Assembly (NCBI GenBank): GCA_018672475.1
Contig: JABHFS010000186.1
Span: forward strand, 1 to 54,924
Source: Gemmatimonadota bacterium
GTDB taxonomy: Bacteria; Latescibacterota; UBA2968; UBA8231
Reading direction: 5' to 3'
DNA length: 54,924 bases
The notes under the pieces are model-generated. The model had not been told where the DNA came from, searched no databases, and saw only the letters and a program-made list of their open reading frames with translations. Shown here one piece after another: positions 1-7,653 of the stretch. Numbering within the stretch: the first letter of the stretch is position 1; each line of letters starts with the position of its first letter. The translations under genes and the position numbers were made by a program.

Positions 1-468
1 CTCTACTACGACGGCGACGGGATCCACGAGCTGCCACGGCAAAGCCGATACGAAGAGATACGAATCATCTTTTCACACGCGCCGGAAACGGCCGACGACC
101 TGATCATGCGCGCGGCCCAGGACAAACACGGGGCCAAATGGCTCAGGGTCATCAGTTCGGATCGCGAGATCCGCCGCTATGCCGAACGCCACAAGATTCG
201 CTCGACCCGTTCGGAAGATTTCCTCGATGAGCTCGATGCGCCCATCCCCGCCCCCCAACCACAGGCAAGCGAGCAACCGGGCTCCGCTAAACCCTTGACC
301 ACCGACGAACTAGACGAATGGGAACGCCTGTTCGCCACGCGACCGGCGCCCGCGCCCAAACCCCGGCCGCAACGGGCAAACGACGGCACCGAGACCGACC
401 CGCACCTCGACAAACACACGATAGACGAGTGGGAACGATTGTTCAAAAGAGGCGATTCGGAACAATGA
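1..468 (+). CDS. NYN-domain (YacP/Rae1-like) protein, 5' truncated
   Basis: The reading frame is open from base 1 to the TGA at 466-468, so the true start lies outside the window. The visible part has the second half of a NYN/PIN-like RNase domain: the stretches ETADDLIMRAAQ and VISSDREIRRYAERH match the conserved acidic ETADD and TSDREI motifs of the YacP (DUF901) family, whose Bacillus member Rae1 is a ribosome-linked endoribonuclease. Behind the domain is a Pro/Ala-rich linker carrying the same heptad DEWERLF twice, at about 313-333 and 424-444, the second copy close to the C-terminus. Family assignment is good. The RNase activity and any partner of the repeated motif are inference. Confidence 0.75.
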   Translation, partial: LYYDGDGIHELPRQSRYEEIRIIFSHAPETADDLIMRAAQDKHGAKWLRVISSDREIRRYAERHKIRSTRSEDFLDELDAPIPAPQPQASEQPGSAKPLTTDELDEWERLFATRPAPAPKPRPQRANDGTETDPHLDKHTIDEWERLFKRGDSEQ

Positions 469-540
469 CCCTATTGCCGCAAGGTGATCTCACTACGCCA
501 AACACGAGCAAGCGCCATACACCTTGTCGGTCGCCGGAAA

Positions 541-572
541 GAGGGGGGCCATATCAGACGCTCTCCCCCCTC
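541..572. repeat. G/C-run hairpin
   Basis: An 8-bp inverted repeat, GAGGGGGG at 541-548 and CCCCCCTC at 565-572, with a 16-nt loop. It lies about 75 nt behind the NYN gene and could act as a terminator stem, but no T-run follows. Confidence 0.3.
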
Positions 573-589
573 AATCGGAGATGCATAAA

Positions 590-738
590 CCATCGGCCTG
601 CTCTTGTGCCCCAACCACGCCGATGCCCACAACAACCTGGCGATCGTCTTAACCCGGCGCGAAGATTTCGACAAAGCCATCGCCCCCAACTCCGCCGACG
701 CTCGGCAAAACCTGGCCGCCGCACTCGCGGCTGAGACC
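590..738 (+). pseudogene. TPR-protein fragment
   Basis: Reading CTC TTG TGC CCC from about 601 gives CPNHADAHNNLAIVL and, after a short gap, APNSADARQNLAAAL. Both match the helix A/B pattern of tetratricopeptide repeats (P-x-x-A-x-A-x-x-N-L-A). The middle of one repeat is missing, no start or full-length gene surrounds it, and beyond about 738 the frame runs into the antisense 3' end of the next gene. I read this as the deleted remains of a TPR-rich protein gene. Confidence 0.5.
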
Positions 739-744
739 GGATCG

Positions 745-1428
745 TTAGGAAGGCAACGGCAACGACAATTCGCGCAGTATCGCCAGGCTATGGTATCCTT
801 GCGAACTACCGGCACGCGCCAGAGCCTCAAGGTGCACTTTGAGCCATCCAGCTTCACAGGGCGTATCCACATCATACCAAGGCGGTAATAAACCCAAGGT
901 CTGCTCGCCCAGCCGCTCGATGGTCTGCTGCAACACCGCACCGGTGCTCCATTCCACATCGGCAAAGATCCGGCTATTGCCCGGGCGCCGACCGACTAGA
1001 CAGTAGCCGCCGTCGGTGCTCGGCCCCAATACCACCTCTTTTTCACGTAATAACGCCAAACCCTCGTCGATATATTCCGGCGGCAGACTCGGACTGTCCG
1101 ATCCAATGAGCACTACTCTTTCGGCGCCTCGAGCAAAAGCCCATTGCATTAATTGCTCCATGCGCCGGCCGAGGTCAGTATCGGGCTGCGGCACAAACTC
1201 AAAACTCCCAACCGACGCCAAGAGGTCGCGCAACGCGAATTCAGCGTCAGCCGGCGCATAGGCCACGGCTTTGACATCAGCCCCCGACGCCTGCAATACC
1301 GCAGCGCTGTCTAGCACAAAAGCGCGGTAAAGACCGGCGGCTTGCTCGGCGCTCAAATGGCTTTGCAATCTCGTTTTAACCTTGCCAGGTTGCGGATCCT
1401 TAACAAATAACACGGCACAAGTCGACAT
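745..1428 (-). CDS. DUF2064 / TIGR04282 family glycosyltransferase-like protein
   Basis: A 227-aa protein starting MSTCAVLFVKDPQPGKVKTR, the N-terminal signature of the TIGR04282 (rSAM/selenodomain-associated transferase 1, DUF2064) family, a GT-A-like nucleotide-sugar transferase fold. The central GSDSPSLPPEYI and the later LGPSTDGGYCLVG are the family's conserved core motifs. Length is normal. The ATG at 1426-1428 has a strong GGGGAGG box directly upstream. In other genomes these proteins often sit beside a radical-SAM or second transferase partner, but none is visible here, so the acceptor is unknown. Confidence 0.85.
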   Translation of the reverse strand: MSTCAVLFVKDPQPGKVKTRLQSHLSAEQAAGLYRAFVLDSAAVLQASGADVKAVAYAPADAEFALRDLLASVGSFEFVPQPDTDLGRRMEQLMQWAFARGAERVVLIGSDSPSLPPEYIDEGLALLREKEVVLGPSTDGGYCLVGRRPGNSRIFADVEWSTGAVLQQTIERLGEQTLGLLPPWYDVDTPCEAGWLKVHLEALARAGSSQGYHSLAILRELSLPLPS

Positions 1429-1442
1429 CCTCCCCTCCCCTA

Positions 1443-1471
1443 TTGTCTGTAATAAGCGGACTACGTATTTT
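1443..1471 (+). promoter_or_regulatory. candidate sigma-70 promoter for the RidA-like/decarboxylase operon
   Basis: TTGTCT (1443-1448), 17-nt spacer, TATTTT (1466-1471), each 4/6 to consensus. It sits in the divergent intergenic region about 60 nt before the first gene of the operon. Confidence 0.4.
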
Positions 1472-1533
1472 TATCAGATTCCCGAATATAAGGCGTTGCC
1501 GCCATCCACAAAACACCGATGCAAGAGGATCCC

Positions 1534-2733
1534 ATGGCCCAAGTCAATATCGTCCGTCACAATCCCATCGCCATCTTCTCCAACCCGACCGAAGTGATCA
1601 TCAACGACGACAACGGCGATGTCGTGCGCTTAGTCGAGCCGTCCGGCAATGTCGGCACGCAATACGCCAACGACATCGGCTCCGAGTGGTTCGGCACCAT
1701 CGAAAATCTCAACAAGGGCCTGAAGATCTGCGGCGTGCATTGGTCGGATGTCTACAAAACCGACGTGCTCTGGACCACTCCCTCCGCCGACCGCGACGAA
1801 TGCGACCAGTTCAAAAACGACTTTAACGCCTGCTATGGGGCCATGATCAATGCCGTCGCCGGCGGTCCGATCCGCTCCAACCGCATGGCCCGCTTCACCC
1901 ACCAGGAGGGTTTCCCCGATCCGGCCGCCCTCTTCGAAATCCAGATCAAAGCCGCCGCCGGTGAAAACGTCGAAATAGGCGGCGGCAAAATAGACTACGG
2001 CACCTGGGTCGACCACCAGCCCTCCGGTGCCTCCGTACTGCACAAGGGCGCCGACGGTGAGATGGTCACGACCTTGGGTGACGATCTGATCGAGGAAATG
2101 AACTTCATCCTCGAAGAACAATACGCCAAACCCTTCGCCGAAGAAGGCGTAGATTTCAAGAAGCAGACGGTCTTTATGGAAATACTCGTCGCCATCGATG
2201 ACGATCCGGCCAAAACCTGGCAACGCATCGAAGCTACCCGCCAGGCCTTTGAAGCCTACTACGGCGACGACCGGCCCGCCGGGCTGATCTATCCCGTTTC
2301 GCGCATTCCCAACCTCGACAGCATCATCGAGCCGCAGCCGCGAGTCGTTTCCGGCAACGTCGAAATCCACCGCTCAGGCCAGCTCGAAAACGGCTTCTCG
2401 ACCTGGACAGGTTTTAGCCACCACGGCGTGCGCGAAGTGCAGGTTTCGGCCGTCAGCGGCACAGACGCGAGCACGCAGCTTGGCCTGCTCGATGCCCGCA
2501 TCAAGGAAGCCGGCGGCACCGGCCTCAAGGAAGACGGCGTCTTCAACAACGCCTATATCACCGCCGGCGACGACTCGGCCGCCAACCGCGCTTCGATCGG
2601 CTCCTTCAACGAGTCCTTCAGCGCCTACTACGCCGACACTAAACCCGCGGGTCGCACCGCACAGTTTATCGGCGGCATTCAACAGGAAGGTCACGCGAGC
2701 GGCATCTCCACCCGCGCGATCTTCGCCGAGTAG
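1534..2733 (+). CDS. Three-domain RidA/YjgF-like protein
   Basis: A 399-aa protein that appears to hold three successive RidA (YjgF/YER057c/UK114)-like units at about residues 20-143, 145-275 and 276-399. Each ends in a recognisable RidA tail: an acidic helix with an N/A-x-x-Y core (NDFNACYG, RQAFEAYYG, NESFSAYYA), then a proline-led strand (PIRSNRMARF, RPAGLIYPV, KPAGRTAQF). RidA proteins are about 130-aa homotrimers with active sites between subunits that hydrolyse reactive enamines/imines, so this chain could be a covalent trimer. Only units 1 and 3 keep an arginine near the usual catalytic position; unit 2 reads PAGL, so sites may be unequal. The ATG at 1534 is preferred over the one at 1519 because AGAGG lies 6 nt upstream. 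The next gene begins 3 nt after the stop. The fold call is by eye. Confidence 0.6.
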   Translation: MAQVNIVRHNPIAIFSNPTEVIINDDNGDVVRLVEPSGNVGTQYANDIGSEWFGTIENLNKGLKICGVHWSDVYKTDVLWTTPSADRDECDQFKNDFNACYGAMINAVAGGPIRSNRMARFTHQEGFPDPAALFEIQIKAAAGENVEIGGGKIDYGTWVDHQPSGASVLHKGADGEMVTTLGDDLIEEMNFILEEQYAKPFAEEGVDFKKQTVFMEILVAIDDDPAKTWQRIEATRQAFEAYYGDDRPAGLIYPVSRIPNLDSIIEPQPRVVSGNVEIHRSGQLENGFSTWTGFSHHGVREVQVSAVSGTDASTQLGLLDARIKEAGGTGLKEDGVFNNAYITAGDDSAANRASIGSFNESFSAYYADTKPAGRTAQFIGGIQQEGHASGISTRAIFAE

Positions 2734-2736
2734 ATC

Positions 2737-3231
2737 ATGCTACAGGCCAACAAAATCATCGCCGCACTTGAAAAGCAAGAGATCACGCATGTCGTAGGGG
2801 TGCCCGACAATGGTTCGCGCACCCTCTACGAGCAACTGTGGGCCCACGACAAAATTGAGGTCGTGCTCACCAGCAGAGAGGGTGAAGCCTACGGTCTAGC
2901 TTCGGGGTTATACTTAGGCGGCGCCAACCCACTAGTGCTGATCCAAAACACCGGCTTCTTTGAAGCAGGCGACGCCTTCCGCGGCACGGCCTACAATATG
3001 GGGATCCCTTTGGTGTCACTAATCGGCTACCGCGGCTACAAAACCATGGAACCCGGCGCACCGCGCGTCGACACCGCCGCTACCTTCTTCGAGCCGACCC
3101 TCAAGGCCTGGAATATCCCCTACACCGCCATGCACAGCGACGACGATATCGGCCAGATCGACCAAGCCTTCAAAAAAGCCGCCGAGACCTCGCTGCCCAC
3201 CGCCGTGCTGATCGTCCCGGAGACCACCTAA
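2737..3231 (+). CDS. ThDP-dependent decarboxylase, alpha (PYR) subunit; sulfopyruvate/phosphonopyruvate decarboxylase-like
   Basis: A 164-aa protein consisting only of the PYR domain of a thiamine-diphosphate decarboxylase. It begins with the helix LQANKIIAALEKQEITHVVG and the loop GVPDNGS. SREGEAYGLASGLYLGG carries the glutamate (in REGEA) that would contact the aminopyrimidine of ThDP, and IQNTGFFEAGDAFRGTA is the usual next block. Stand-alone PYR subunits of this size match ComD-type sulfopyruvate decarboxylase and related phosphonopyruvate decarboxylases. The partner PP subunit starts 1 nt after the stop, so the enzyme is probably an alpha/beta complex. The substrate is unknown: sulfopyruvate, phosphonopyruvate or another 2-oxo acid. 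Confidence 0.8.
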   Translation: MLQANKIIAALEKQEITHVVGVPDNGSRTLYEQLWAHDKIEVVLTSREGEAYGLASGLYLGGANPLVLIQNTGFFEAGDAFRGTAYNMGIPLVSLIGYRGYKTMEPGAPRVDTAATFFEPTLKAWNIPYTAMHSDDDIGQIDQAFKKAAETSLPTAVLIVPETT

Positions 3232-3232
3232 G

Positions 3233-3799
3233 ATGCTCAATAAATACACCTGTCTCGAAAAACTGGCCGACAAACGCACCGACGAGCTCGTCGTCACCAC
3301 CATGAGCGTCGCAATGCCCTGGGCCACACATTCCGACGGCCCCTTAGATTTCGCGCACGTCGAAAGCGCTATGGGCCACGCCGCCGATTTCGCGCTCGGC
3401 CTGGCGATCGCACAACCCGAACGAAGGGTCCTCTGCATCAACGGCGACGGCAGCACCCTGATGTCCTTGGGCGTGCTCGTCACCATGGCCCAACGCCCGG
3501 CGGCCAACTTCACCCTGGTCATCACCGAAAACGGTACCTACGAAGTCACCGGCAGCCAGCCGGTACCCGGCGCCGGCCTGATCGACCACGAGCAACTCTG
3601 CCGCGGTGCCGGGCTCAAACGCGTCTACACCATCGATAACGACGCCGACTTTGACGCCAAGCTCGACCAGCACTTTTCCGAAGAAGGCCCCGCTGTCTTC
3701 ATCTGGAAAATCGCCAAAGCAACTGAACCAGTGCCCAAACCCTCAAAACCTATCCGCGAACGCGCCTACCGTCTGCGCGAAGCCCTGACCGGCGGGTGA
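3233..3799 (+). CDS. ThDP-dependent decarboxylase, beta (PP) subunit; sulfopyruvate/phosphonopyruvate decarboxylase-like
   Basis: A 188-aa PP-domain protein. The ThDP/Mg2+ site is seen as GDGSTLMSLGVL followed by TENGTYEVTG, the GDG-x(~25)-N motif, and VESAMGHAADFALGLAIA precedes it as in ComE-like subunits. The C-terminal tail KATEPVPKPSKPIRERAY is typical of the family. It is co-oriented with and 1 nt from the alpha subunit, as in comDE. Together they would decarboxylate a 2-oxo acid to an aldehyde. No sulfolactate or phosphonate genes (comABC, ppm, phn) are in the window to fix the substrate. Confidence 0.8.
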   Translation: MLNKYTCLEKLADKRTDELVVTTMSVAMPWATHSDGPLDFAHVESAMGHAADFALGLAIAQPERRVLCINGDGSTLMSLGVLVTMAQRPAANFTLVITENGTYEVTGSQPVPGAGLIDHEQLCRGAGLKRVYTIDNDADFDAKLDQHFSEEGPAVFIWKIAKATEPVPKPSKPIRERAYRLREALTGG

Positions 3800-3867
3800 A
3801 ACAACAACGATACAGCGCAATAACCCCATCAAGCGCAATCAGCAGCAGTCTTAATGGTTGTTGACGT

Positions 3868-3900
3868 TTAATGTCACCTAAATGTCACCTAAATATCACC
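3868..3900 (+). repeat. Three tandem 11-bp repeats, probable operator
   Basis: TTAATGTCACC, TAAATGTCACC and TAAATATCACC lie head to tail at 3868-3878, 3879-3889 and 3890-3900. The 11-bp period is one DNA turn, so three protein protomers could bind the same face. A TTGACG box (3861-3866) lies just upstream and the LarA-like gene starts 35 nt downstream. No regulator gene is adjacent. Confidence 0.5.
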
Positions 3901-3934
3901 CCACCACGCCAACCCAATAGCGGGATACACACGC

Positions 3935-5179
3935 ATGCAACTGCCCAAAATGGCCACCGTCAAACAGCGCTTTGCCAGCACCGCTCTCGACGATGTCGCT
4001 GGTGAAGTCCGCCGTCAATTAGCCGCCGCGCACCTAGCCGAGTCGATTCGCCCCGGCGCGCGCATCGCCGTCTCCTCCGGCAGCCGCGGCATCGCCAATA
4101 TCCCGCTGATCACCCGCACCGTCATCGACTGTATCAAAGAAGCTGGCGGCGAGCCCTTCCTGTTGCCGGCGATGGGCAGCCACGGCGGCGCAACCGCCGA
4201 GGGACAAAAGCTGGTGCTCGCCGGCTATGGCATCGATGAAGAGAGCATGGGCTGCCCAGTCGAAGCCACAATGGATGTCGTCGAAGTCGGCCAGCTCAAT
4301 GACGGCACTCCCGTACTGCTTAACCGCCTCGCCACCGAGGCCGACGGCGTAGTGCTAATCAACCGCATCAAACCGCACACTTCCTTTCGAGGCACCTTCG
4401 AGAGCGGGCTGATGAAGATGATGACCATTGGCCTGGGCAGCCACAAGGGCGCGACCATTGCGCACGCCGGCGGCGCCGAAAGCCTCGCCCGCCTCATTCC
4501 CGCCTGGGGCAAATGCATCCTCGACAAGGCCCCGATCCTAATGGGCGTGGCCATCGTCGAAAATGCCTACGAAAAAACCATGCGCGTCGAAGCGCTCAAA
4601 CCCGGGCAATTCCAAAGCCGTGAGCCTCAACTTCTAGCAGAGGCCCGCACCGCTATGCCGCGCATTTTAGTCCAGGGTATCGACCTGTTAATCATTGAAG
4701 AGATCGGCAAGAATATCTCAGGCACCGGCATGGACACCAATATCGTCGGCCGCATGTGGTTGCCCGGCGTCAAAGAGCCGACCAGCCCCGGCGTCGCGCG
4801 TATCGCGATACTCGGCCTAACCGAAGAGACGCACGGCAACGCCAATGGCGTCGGATTAGCAGATATCATCACCCGCCGCCTACACGAGGGCATCGACTTC
4901 CAGGCGACCTATGCCAATGTCTTCACCACGACCTTCTTAAACCGCGCCTATGTGCCGGTGGTGATGGAATCCGACCGTGAGGCTATTGAAGCCGCGCTCA
5001 GCGTACAGCCTTTAGAAAAAACCGAAAAGGCGCGCGTCGTGCGTATCAAGAACACGCTCGACATTGGCGAAATCCAGATCTCGGAGACACTTTTAGCGGA
5101 ATTTGCAGACCATCCGGATATCGAGCCGGTGGGTGAAGCGGTGGCGATGGAATTTGATGGCGAGGAGCGGTTGCGCTAA
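3935..5179 (+). CDS. LarA-like (DUF2088) nickel-pincer racemase/epimerase family protein
   Basis: A 414-aa protein of the DUF2088/lactate racemase superfamily. The N-terminal half holds ISSGSRGI-type (here VSSGSRGIANIP), PAMGSHGGAT and NRIKPHTSFRG, whose histidines match the general positions of catalytic His residues in LarA. LarA uses a covalently tethered nickel-pincer nucleotide to racemise 2-hydroxy acids, and relatives act on malate, phenyllactate, hydroxyglutarate and gluconate. Typical LarA is about 425 aa, so length fits. Cofactor-making larB/C/E genes are not in the window. A 135-bp gap with the 11-bp repeats separates it from the decarboxylase genes, so it may be controlled separately but serve the same pathway. 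Substrate unknown. Confidence 0.75.
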   Translation: MQLPKMATVKQRFASTALDDVAGEVRRQLAAAHLAESIRPGARIAVSSGSRGIANIPLITRTVIDCIKEAGGEPFLLPAMGSHGGATAEGQKLVLAGYGIDEESMGCPVEATMDVVEVGQLNDGTPVLLNRLATEADGVVLINRIKPHTSFRGTFESGLMKMMTIGLGSHKGATIAHAGGAESLARLIPAWGKCILDKAPILMGVAIVENAYEKTMRVEALKPGQFQSREPQLLAEARTAMPRILVQGIDLLIIEEIGKNISGTGMDTNIVGRMWLPGVKEPTSPGVARIAILGLTEETHGNANGVGLADIITRRLHEGIDFQATYANVFTTTFLNRAYVPVVMESDREAIEAALSVQPLEKTEKARVVRIKNTLDIGEIQISETLLAEFADHPDIEPVGEAVAMEFDGEERLR

Positions 5180-5350
5180 AGGTTTTTGTTCAGAAAGCCG
5201 TTAATCTCAGTACGTATAAAATCCATTTCATACAGCACAAAGCAGGCACTTTACTGCAATCGCACAAAACTCTTCCTTAGAGCGCACAAAAATACCGCCA
5301 AACTCAACGAGTCGGCGGCGGCCATCAATTAATACAGTCTTCTGCAGCTT
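5176..5350 (-). pseudogene. Possible frameshifted coding remnant between larA-like and rpoN
   Basis: On the minus strand one frame reads KTVLIDGRRRLVEFGGIF and continues RSKEEFCAIAVKCLLCAV to a stop near 5236. Shifting frame there gives YEMDFIRTEINGFLNKNL up to a stop at 5176-5178, the last bases of the LarA-like gene. The composition looks protein-like and the two pieces join naturally, but I do not recognise the family. It may be the 3' end of a lost gene or chance. Confidence 0.25.
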
Positions 5351-6809
5351 ACAACTCTTTGCGATACCGCTGCGAAGGAATGTGCAACTGGTCGCGATAT
5401 TTGGCCACCGTCCGCCGCGCGATCTTTAGCCCATCCTCGCCCAAATTATTAGCGATCTCCTGATCCGACAGCGGCTTGGCCTTGTTCTCGTTGGAGACCA
5501 TGCGCATGATCTTCTCCTTCACCGAGCGCGCCGACACAGCCTCGCCCTCGTCGGTGGAGACCTTGCCGTCGAAGAAATACTTCAGCTCAAAAACGCCGTG
5601 CGGCGTCTGTATGTATTTGCCATTACTGACTCGACTGATCGTCGAAACGTGCATCTCGACCGCGTCGGCCACGTCTTGTAAGACCATCGGCCTGAGGTGC
5701 GTCGGCCCTTCTTCGAAAAAGGGCATCTGGGCCGTGACCAGATAATTGGCCACTTTGAGCATCGTCGTGCGGCGCTGCTGTATCGCGTTGATCAGCCAGC
5801 GCGCGTCGTTGAGCTTGCTCGACACGTATTCTTTGACCTCTGACTTGCCATTGCTACGCGGGGTTTTCAACAACTCGGTATAAGTCGAATTAATCTTCAA
5901 AGAAGGCATCGAACCGTCGGCCAACGACACCATCCAATCATCGCCAACCTGTTCGACGATCAGATCCGGCGTGATATAAGAAACCTCGGTATCCATGGTC
6001 AACAAACCGTTATAATCGCTGCTCGAAGGCGTACCCGGATTCGGCTGCAACAACTCGATCACCCCCAGCACTTCTTTCAGCACCTCGTTGGAGATCCCCA
6101 AAGCCCGGGTAATGCGCGTGAGGCGACGCCGGGTCAGATCCTCCATGTGGTTACGCACCACCTGCAGGGCCATTGCGCTGAGCGGATCCTCGTGCAGGGC
6201 CAGCTGAATCATCAGACACTCGCGCAAATCGCGTGCACCGACGCCGGGCGGATCAAACGTCTGGATCACCCGCAGGACTCTTTCGACCTCTTCGGCCTCA
6301 ATCTCGAGATCACCGGCCAGCTCTTCGAGCGAAAACCCCATATAACCCCGGTCGTCGAGATTACCGATGATATATTCGGCGATCTCCCGGTCCTCGAGCG
6401 ATAAATCGCAGAGTGCGAGCTGTTCATAAAGTTGGTCGACTAAGGGGGGAATGGTGGTTATGCGGTTTTCTTGCGGCTCGCGATCGACTTCCCAATTGGG
6501 ATCGTATTCAGTGCGCTCGCTATTATAAGAACCAGTGTCGAATTGGTCATCGAGCACCTTGTCCCAATCGATCTCTTCAGCATCCTGTGGCAGCTCTTGC
6601 TCTTCCTTGATCCCTTCTTCCTTATCGGGTTTCTCGTCTTCCTGCTCTTCGAGCTGCTCCATCGACTCTTCGAGCAGCGGATTGAGCTCGAGCTGCTGCT
6701 TGATCTCCAGCTCCAGTTGCAGCGTCGACATCTGCAATAGCTGTAGCGACTGGATGAGCTGAGGCGCCATCTTTTGCTGTAAACTGAGACTTTGTGCGAT
6801 GCGAAGCAT
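5349..6809 (-). CDS. rpoN: RNA polymerase sigma-54 factor
   Basis: A 486-aa sigma-54. Region I opens MLRIAQSLSLQQKMAPQLIQ with the Gln/Leu-rich activator-binding helix, followed by an acidic region II (EEQEDEKPDKEEGIKEEQ). The core-binding domain follows, and the C-terminus has the DNA-binding HTH and the RpoN box ARRTVAKYRDQLHIPSQRY, which reads the -24 promoter element. Length is usual. It is transcribed from its own sigma-70-like promoter in the gap behind lptB, matching the common lptA-lptB-rpoN gene order. A good -24/-12 promoter exists in this window in front of the ECF sigma gene at 20343. Confidence 0.97.
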   Translation of the reverse strand: MLRIAQSLSLQQKMAPQLIQSLQLLQMSTLQLELEIKQQLELNPLLEESMEQLEEQEDEKPDKEEGIKEEQELPQDAEEIDWDKVLDDQFDTGSYNSERTEYDPNWEVDREPQENRITTIPPLVDQLYEQLALCDLSLEDREIAEYIIGNLDDRGYMGFSLEELAGDLEIEAEEVERVLRVIQTFDPPGVGARDLRECLMIQLALHEDPLSAMALQVVRNHMEDLTRRRLTRITRALGISNEVLKEVLGVIELLQPNPGTPSSSDYNGLLTMDTEVSYITPDLIVEQVGDDWMVSLADGSMPSLKINSTYTELLKTPRSNGKSEVKEYVSSKLNDARWLINAIQQRRTTMLKVANYLVTAQMPFFEEGPTHLRPMVLQDVADAVEMHVSTISRVSNGKYIQTPHGVFELKYFFDGKVSTDEGEAVSARSVKEKIMRMVSNENKAKPLSDQEIANNLGEDGLKIARRTVAKYRDQLHIPSQRYRKEL

Positions 6810-6881
6810 GAAGTACGCTCTTATAAAATAATTATTTGATTACTCTATTTAGGTTGGTCCGATAATTGCTTTGTGTCGTAT

Positions 6882-6911
6882 ATAATAAGTAGGCAGGGGA
6901 TAAAAAGTCAA
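6882..6911 (-). promoter_or_regulatory. sigma-70-type promoter of rpoN
   Basis: On the minus strand TTGACT (6906-6911), 18-nt spacer, TATTAT (6882-6887), each 5/6 to consensus, about 70 nt before the rpoN start. Confidence 0.6.
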
Positions 6912-6932
6912 GGTACGGTTAAATGTCACTTT

Positions 6933-7652
6933 TTAACGCGAAAAACGCTCACCGAGATATATCCGCCGCACCTGCTCATCGGCGATCAACTCGTCTGCCG
7001 TGCCATCCGTGAGGATCTTTCCCTCAACAATGATATAGGCGCGATCGGTGATCTCGAGCGTTTCGCGCACATTGTGATCGGTAATCAAAACCCCTAACCC
7101 CTTGGATTTTAACTCGGCGACAATATTCTGTATATCCTCGACCGTACGCGGATCAATACCTGCAAAAGGCTCGTCGAGCAGCATATAGCTCGGCTCACAG
7201 GCCAACGCCCGCGCGATCTCGACCCGCCGCGTCTCGCCGCCCGAGAGGGTATCGGCGCGCTGGTTAGCACGATCGAGCAGATCCAGCTCGCCGAGCAACT
7301 CGCGTGCCCGCACCTCAATCTCCGATTTGACCATTCCCCGCGCTTCCAAGACTACGCGGATATTCTGCGCAACGCTCAACTTGCGGAAAATCGATGTTTC
7401 CTGTGGTAAATAGCCGATGCCCATCTGCGCCCGGCGAAACATCGGCAAGCCGGTGATCTCGACTCCGTCGAGCAGAATATGACCTCCGTCAGGCGCCGCG
7501 AAGCCGACGATACTGTGAAAGGTCGTGCTCTTTCCCGCGCCATTGGGGCCCAATAGACCGACCACTTCCCCCGGATCGACATACACACTAACCCCATCGA
7601 CGACAATACGGCCACCATAGCGTTTGCTTAGATCGCGTGTTTCTAGCGCCAC
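6933..7652 (-). CDS. lptB: LPS export ABC transporter ATP-binding protein
   Basis: A 239-aa ABC ATPase. The Walker A is GPNGAGKST, the Q-loop lies at LPQETSIF, the signature is LSGGETRRVEIARAL, Walker B is MLLDEPFAGID and the switch His is in TDHNVRE. The QETSIF and DHNVRE sequences are hallmarks of LptB, which powers lipopolysaccharide extraction from the inner membrane with LptF/LptG (not in this window). I use the GTG at 7650-7652, preceded by GGAGGAG inside the end of the upstream gene, because a longer frame would lie wholly within that gene and E. coli LptB is 241 aa. It is translationally close (1 nt) to the LptC/LptA-like gene. Confidence 0.95.
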   Translation of the reverse strand: MALETRDLSKRYGGRIVVDGVSVYVDPGEVVGLLGPNGAGKSTTFHSIVGFAAPDGGHILLDGVEITGLPMFRRAQMGIGYLPQETSIFRKLSVAQNIRVVLEARGMVKSEIEVRARELLGELDLLDRANQRADTLSGGETRRVEIARALACEPSYMLLDEPFAGIDPRTVEDIQNIVAELKSKGLGVLITDHNVRETLEITDRAYIIVEGKILTDGTADELIADEQVRRIYLGERFSR

Positions 7653-7653
7653 T

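Noticed and set aside
1630..2370. 246-codon minus-strand frame inside the RidA-like gene
   Set aside because: Gly/Val/Asp-repetitive translation without motifs, fully inside a gene with good ribosome site and operon context.
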